Positions 59,461-64,000 of a stretch of 64,000 bases of DNA are shown here, in pieces (position 1 is the stretch's first letter; each line of letters begins with the position of its first letter). The notes below the pieces were generated by a model. That model ran no database searches and was not told where the DNA came from. It saw only the letters and a program-made list of their open reading frames with translations. Source of the DNA: Perognathus longimembris pacificus (taxonomy: Eukaryota > Chordata > Mammalia > Rodentia > Heteromyidae); contig NC_063176.1 in the NCBI RefSeq assembly GCF_023159225.1, forward strand, positions 5,964,963-6,028,962, in the 5' to 3' direction. A program made the position numbers and the translations under genes.

Positions 59461-61194
59461 GTGGAGATGGATGAGATAATTAAAACTTTTTCAAGATAAT
59501 TATGAAATTAATTTTAACAAGTCTTAAAGTAGTTGGAACATTTCATAAGGCAAATTATTGAAATTAAGTAAATGAAAAAGAAATGTCCTTTTTGGTCATC
59601 AATCTTCCTCAGATTTTCCTGGCTAGTTAGACTTAATTCCTAACCCATCACACAAAAACATACAAAACATTACAAGCACAGTAGTCATAAAATTTTAGAA
59701 ATTCCTACTAATTTTATAACAGTCTTGGGAGGGCAAATAGGAAAATGTAGGGCCATTCATATTTCTTAAAAAATTAGAATAGCAAATAAATTAGTATAGC
59801 AAATAAATAAATTAATATATACTCATAACTAAACATAGGTAAAAGAAATTCAATTCTTAAAAAAGGATGAAATGTACATTCGCTGTCAAAACTCAGATTT
59901 CATCAGCATGATAAAAACTTTGGAAAGCTAACATATTTTGAAAAGCAATGTTGAAAGTAAAGAGAACAATACAAATTATGGAACTTACTCACTATAATAG
60001 AAGTGATTCTTTTCAAGTTCTTGCTTTATTGTACTTAATTCTACACATGAAGATTATTGTATGTCATGGGATGGACAATGGAGACTAATGATACAATTTG
60101 TGATGTATTCACCAGTCTGCACTAAAATTTCTTGTGATAACAACTGAAATTAAAAAATGGCTTTGTTCAACAAAATTCATTAAGAACTTTGTATTTCTTT
60201 TAAATATGAAAAGAATATGAAGAAATTGCAGTGGCTGCAAACTGCAGCATAACATCCTTAAAAAGAAATAAATTTAAGTTGATGCATTTGAAAAATGACT
60301 AAACACCGCAAAGGAAACAAAATAATAAGACTTATGTGTAGCCAGTGCTCAAAGAACTATGTTATGTGAGATTATGAAAATAATTTGTTTTCTGTACAAT
60401 CTAAAACATTCTGGCAGTAAGTGCTTGTTAAATAGGTAATTTGAAAACTCATACTGGTTTGAAGTGGATGGAAACATATATCTGCAAATTGGAGTCCATT
60501 CAATCTAATTATTGTGGAGTTAAGTTTGAAGATGACTAGCACAAAAATGCTTCCAAACCACTGGGACTCAAAAGCTACAGAATAATATGCTCATTTTGGC
60601 AAATTTTAGATAGATAATAAGATAATGATGATTTTGATTGTGCTGTGAACACAACGGAACATGAAATATAAAGTAATTTATTGCCAGTACTGGAAGTGAA
60701 TTTTGTCAGGACTTGAACTGGTGGCTAGGAGGTTGAGGGTGGGTGGGGATGTTCTGGTTTCTAACCCTCATTTGAATTTGTTTGCCCTTGCAGAGGAATT
60801 AACCAGAATTGTTGTTTGGATTGCTATAAAGGGAAATCCTGTTAAAAATAAAATATCAATAATGCATGTTGTGAGCTATCAGTCACTCTGATATTTATAT
60901 TGATCACATTCCACCCCACAGTGTCCTGAAGCATTTGTGAATGGGGAATTTCTGAATAGATATAATAATAAATATTATAGGTAGAGGAAACGAGGCTAGG
61001 GTAAAATGGTTAAGAGCTCACTAAGATAGTTGAGTTCAATTAGTTCAAATTATAAATGATAGTTAGCTTAAAATGAAATGCTTATGACTCTTTTCTTTTT
61101 AATGATCCAGAATATTTCAAACGTATTGTGGAAATAACTGTGTATCAGGAAACTGTTCTTCTTATGTCCATATCACTGGTCAGCAAGTGGATAA
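59461..61194. other. AT-rich single-copy DNA
   Basis: Nothing recognised. Confidence 0.45.
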
Positions 61195-61365
61195 AAGAGC
61201 ATCACAGTTCAAGGCCCGCTTAGATAGGGCAAACGTTATTGAGACTGACTCTCAACCAAAAATCCGGGTGTGGTAGTACAACGAAATAAAAACAAAAACA
61301 AAACAGGAATAAAAAAGTCAAGTATAAGGCTTTGAACTCAAACCTCAGCATTACTAAATAAAAGA
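61195..61365 (+). mobile_element. Old SINE fragment (B1/ID composite)
   Basis: CACAGTTCAAGGCCCGC, ACTGACTCTCAACCAAAAATCCGGGTGTGG, then GGCTTTGAACTCAAACCTCAGC. These are consistent with a decayed SINE, too diverged to place precisely. Confidence 0.45.
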
Positions 61366-61699
61366 GGACCTTTCAATATTTTGATAATTTGGATAATATT
61401 TTCTGAGAGCTGTGACCAACCAAAGATGTATTTTAGTGATTGATCTTTGTGGTGATATTTGTGGTTTGTTTATTGATTAAATATCCTGATGTAATACACT
61501 TTTAACCACTTTTAGTTGGTTGTGATAAAAGCTATGAAAAACGGATACATTTTCTCTAAAATGTATCTATTCCTTCAGTATATAAGATTTTTCTTGCTTT
61601 TCTCCTTGCAATGAGCTGACTTTTGGACTTCATCATTGCAATACAATATATCCACGAGACCCTAAGGCCATTCATTGTTAAGACATTTGAATTAAAGTT

Positions 61700-61860
61700 C
61701 TTCCCAGCTTTGTGTACACATGAAGAAAATGAGGAAGAGGAGTTATCCTAGTACCTTGATGAAATAGTCACCAAGCATTCAAAGGAGTCCAAGAGACATT
61801 GTATTCATAAACTCCTTTGTTAATGGCAACTTCTTTGTTCCACTGCTTAAAGATAACTAT
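61700..61860 (+). repeat. Unnamed dispersed repeat, partial copy
   Basis: CATTGTATTCATAAACTCC, TTTGTTAATGGCAACTTC and TTTGTTCCACTGCTTAAAG match the 27.25 kb copy (CATATTCATAAACGGC, TTGAATGGCAACTCC, TTTGTTCAATACAG). Confidence 0.5.
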
Positions 61861-62137
61861 TTTCTAAGGAGTTTAAGTTAGGAGGTCAAACCTTTGCCAA
61901 AATCTTATTAGAGTATTCTAAGTAATCACGCTCTGCTCCTACATTCTCATTCTCACATCAAGTCCTAACGCCCCTGACCATCACTCAGGACGCATAGGAA
62001 AGCAATAAGTCAATGTGTGATCACATTTCTGGGACTAGAGCTCTCACTGACTTCAGGATAGAAAATTTTCTTGTAATGTAACTATCACGATGGTAGGATA
62101 TCTTTTGACATGTTTACTAGGAATATTCAAGTTTAAA

Positions 62138-62325
62138 GCAGAATATGGCTTAGTGGTAAAGTGTTTTACTAGCATGTATGAAGCGCTGGATTTGATTCAG
62201 TACCACCTAAATAGAAAAGGCTGCAAGTGGTACTGTGGTTCAAGTGGTAGAGTACTAGCCTTGAGAAAAAGAAGCTCTGGGACAGTGCTCCAGGACTGGC
62301 AAAATAATAATAATAATAATACACT
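62138..62325 (+). mobile_element. IDL-Geo SINE, old, with (TAA)n tail
   Basis: GAATATGGCTTAGTGGTAAAGTG, GAAGCGCTGGATTTGATTC, then GCTGCAAGTGGTACTGTGG, TAGAGTACTAGCCTTGAG and CCAGGACTGGC. The right monomer has lost CAGGCCCTGAG. The tail has evolved to (ATA)n. Confidence 0.85.
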
Positions 62326-63904
62326 CTCCTAGATAAGAAATGATTTAACAAATAAATATCGCATCTTTTGAACTGAATGCTGTTAAAGTTAATTATATCT
62401 AAACATTTATTGTTATACCCAGAAAAATTATAATTCATCAGATTAAATACCTAACAAGATAGTCAACTGTACATACAGGGTGGGTTACTATCTAATTCAA
62501 ATTATGTCATTATGTATCTCATTGTGTCATCAATTTCTTTTTGGCGTGTTAGCCTCTACAGAACACAGCCATATTTTCTTTCAATAATAATCAAACAGGG
62601 CCATATGCAAAAGTAGACATACAAGACCAAGTTCACAGATGGAGTTGTCCATTGCCTACTGAATATATTTAAGACTAAATACAATAACAAGTAGTTTCGT
62701 TCCCCTTCTCTGTCCTTATTCTGCAACCTTACATTTTTCTTGTCACAAAATCATCTTAGAAGGTAACAGGCCTTACAGAGGCAGTGTTTCCAGCAGCAAC
62801 AGAGTCCTGAGCCTCCACATGCCTCCATAAACATGTGTGTACCTTGCAGAATCAAGAAAGAATGAGGGCTTGCCGGGTTCCTTTGAAACCTTTGCGTTCT
62901 GTATTAGGAGAGGCAACTTTGAGCATCTAAGAAAACACATCCAGGGCTCAAGGAAGTGCCTGCATTTGTTAAGTAAGCTGACAACTTCTGAATTCTTGAA
63001 AACACCATTATACAATGAGAAGAATCAAGAGCTTTACATACGTAGAATAATTGATTAGACAAACAATTCTAATTGTAAGAAGAGAATCAAAAAGGAAATT
63101 TGATCATATTGCCAGAGAAGAAAAAAAAAACTGCTCTGGTTTTAATTTTAGAGAAGGAAAAATTAATTAATCACACACACACAAATCAATAGAATGTCCG
63201 AGAACAGTCCTGTTCAATCTTCTATAAATGACTAACTGGAAGACCTCAAATGCAATTAATTGGTATTGGAGATATATCTTCATAGGACCACTATACACCT
63301 GATTATCTGTGATCACATAGCCTTCACACCCCCAAACTGTACAAGTCATTGTGTGTTGCTGAGCAAGCTCTACAGCACCATTCATTCGGGCAGCCTTATT
63401 CACATTCAGAAGGCACTGGAGTACCGCCCACAGGAGGCCCCAGAGGAAGTACACAGTGCTCGCTCTGATTGTGATTTTAATAGCATACCTTGAAAAGGTA
63501 ATCTACATGAACCATCACTTCCCATCCCAAAAGGAGAGCGAATTTCACAAAACACTGCAGGAGGCTTAACATTTTCTCTATGCACTTTTCTAACACAATC
63601 ATATGACTATTGTTTGCCACCCCGTTACATGTGGTCTGTATTGTCTCTCCTGTTTAACACTTTCATTGTTCAATTCCTTTTATCTTGCTCTCATCTATTC
63701 CCAGTGCAGAATCTAGCTTTGTCTGATGGAAATAAGGCTCAGATGAATTGTAAAGGAGTTCTAGATTTCATATCAAGATGTCATATTGCCCATACTTCAA
63801 GAATGGCTTCAGAAAATTGTGTCGTTTTAAGGAAAAAGCAATTGATGTTTTCAACTTTTATTCAATAAACAACTTAAGGACCTTACCATCAAGATACATT
63901 CTAG
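62326..63904. other. Single-copy DNA
   Basis: No repeat family. Two GC-richer parts (62765-63000 and 63280-63470) carry short open frames on both strands (for example 95 codons, minus, 63167-63454) without recognisable domains. Neither has the splice or poly-A context needed to call an exon or pseudogene. Confidence 0.35.
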
Positions 63905-64000
63905 TTTTTTGTTTTGTTTTGTTTTTTTGGCCAGTCCTGGGGCTTGGACGCAGGGCCTGAGCACTGTCCCTGGCTTCTTTTTGCTCAAGGCTAGCACTCT
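63905..64000 (-). mobile_element. IDL-Geo SINE cut by the window end
   Basis: A T/G-rich tail is followed by GGCCAGTCCTGGGGCTTGG, CTGAGCACTGTCCCTGGC and GCTCAAGGCTAGCACTCT, the right monomer in reverse. The left monomer lies beyond base 64000. Confidence 0.95.

Overview
This window is mammalian nuclear DNA with no intact protein-coding gene and no functional RNA gene that I can support. It is AT-rich and densely seeded with retrotransposon remnants, microsatellites and long single-copy stretches, as expected of intergenic DNA or the inside of a very large intron. The longest open frames are LINE-1 relics or read-through of simple repeats.

Host: many copies of a dimeric SINE have a left half that looks like a tRNA-Ala-derived ID element (starts GGGCTGGGGATATGGCC) and a right half starting GGCCAGAAGTGGCGCTG. 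This matches what I know of the IDL-Geo SINE described from kangaroo rats, pocket mice and pocket gophers (superfamily Geomyoidea). A second common dimer joins a B1-like (7SL-type) head to a similar right half. The window is therefore probably from a geomyoid rodent; I cannot name the species.

Layout: 0-10 kb has an IDL fragment at the edge, a GT/GA microsatellite, a possible processed pseudogene (about 4.9-5.3 kb, minus), L1 3' ends, and an unusual L1 fragment that keeps a probable 5' UTR and broken ORF1 but no 3' end (7.9-9.8 kb, minus). 10-24 kb has single-copy DNA, four IDL-Geo copies with clear target-site duplications (12.85, 14.16, 18.73 and 23.52 kb), an L1 3' end (15.3-16.3 kb) and a long polypyrimidine tract (22.7 kb). 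24-34 kb is B1-type dimers, an unnamed dispersed repeat and single-copy DNA. 34.1-35.8 kb has a textbook twin-primed (inverted) L1 with a 13-base target duplication beside an IDL-Geo. 38.0-38.5 kb has a young IDL-Geo nested inside an older one. 42.1-42.9 kb is an ancient L1 3' end. 52.5-55.8 kb has an L1 tail and a second inverted L1 covering much of ORF2. The last 8 kb is mostly single copy, ending in a truncated IDL-Geo.

There is no operon or pathway here. The parts interact as layers of transposition: SINEs depend on L1 machinery, and several insertions sit inside or beside older ones, which gives a relative chronology. I found no undescribed defence system or gene cluster. The most informative signals are the precise insertion records, a recently active IDL-Geo subfamily, and microsatellites that arose at the same internal point of two SINE copies.
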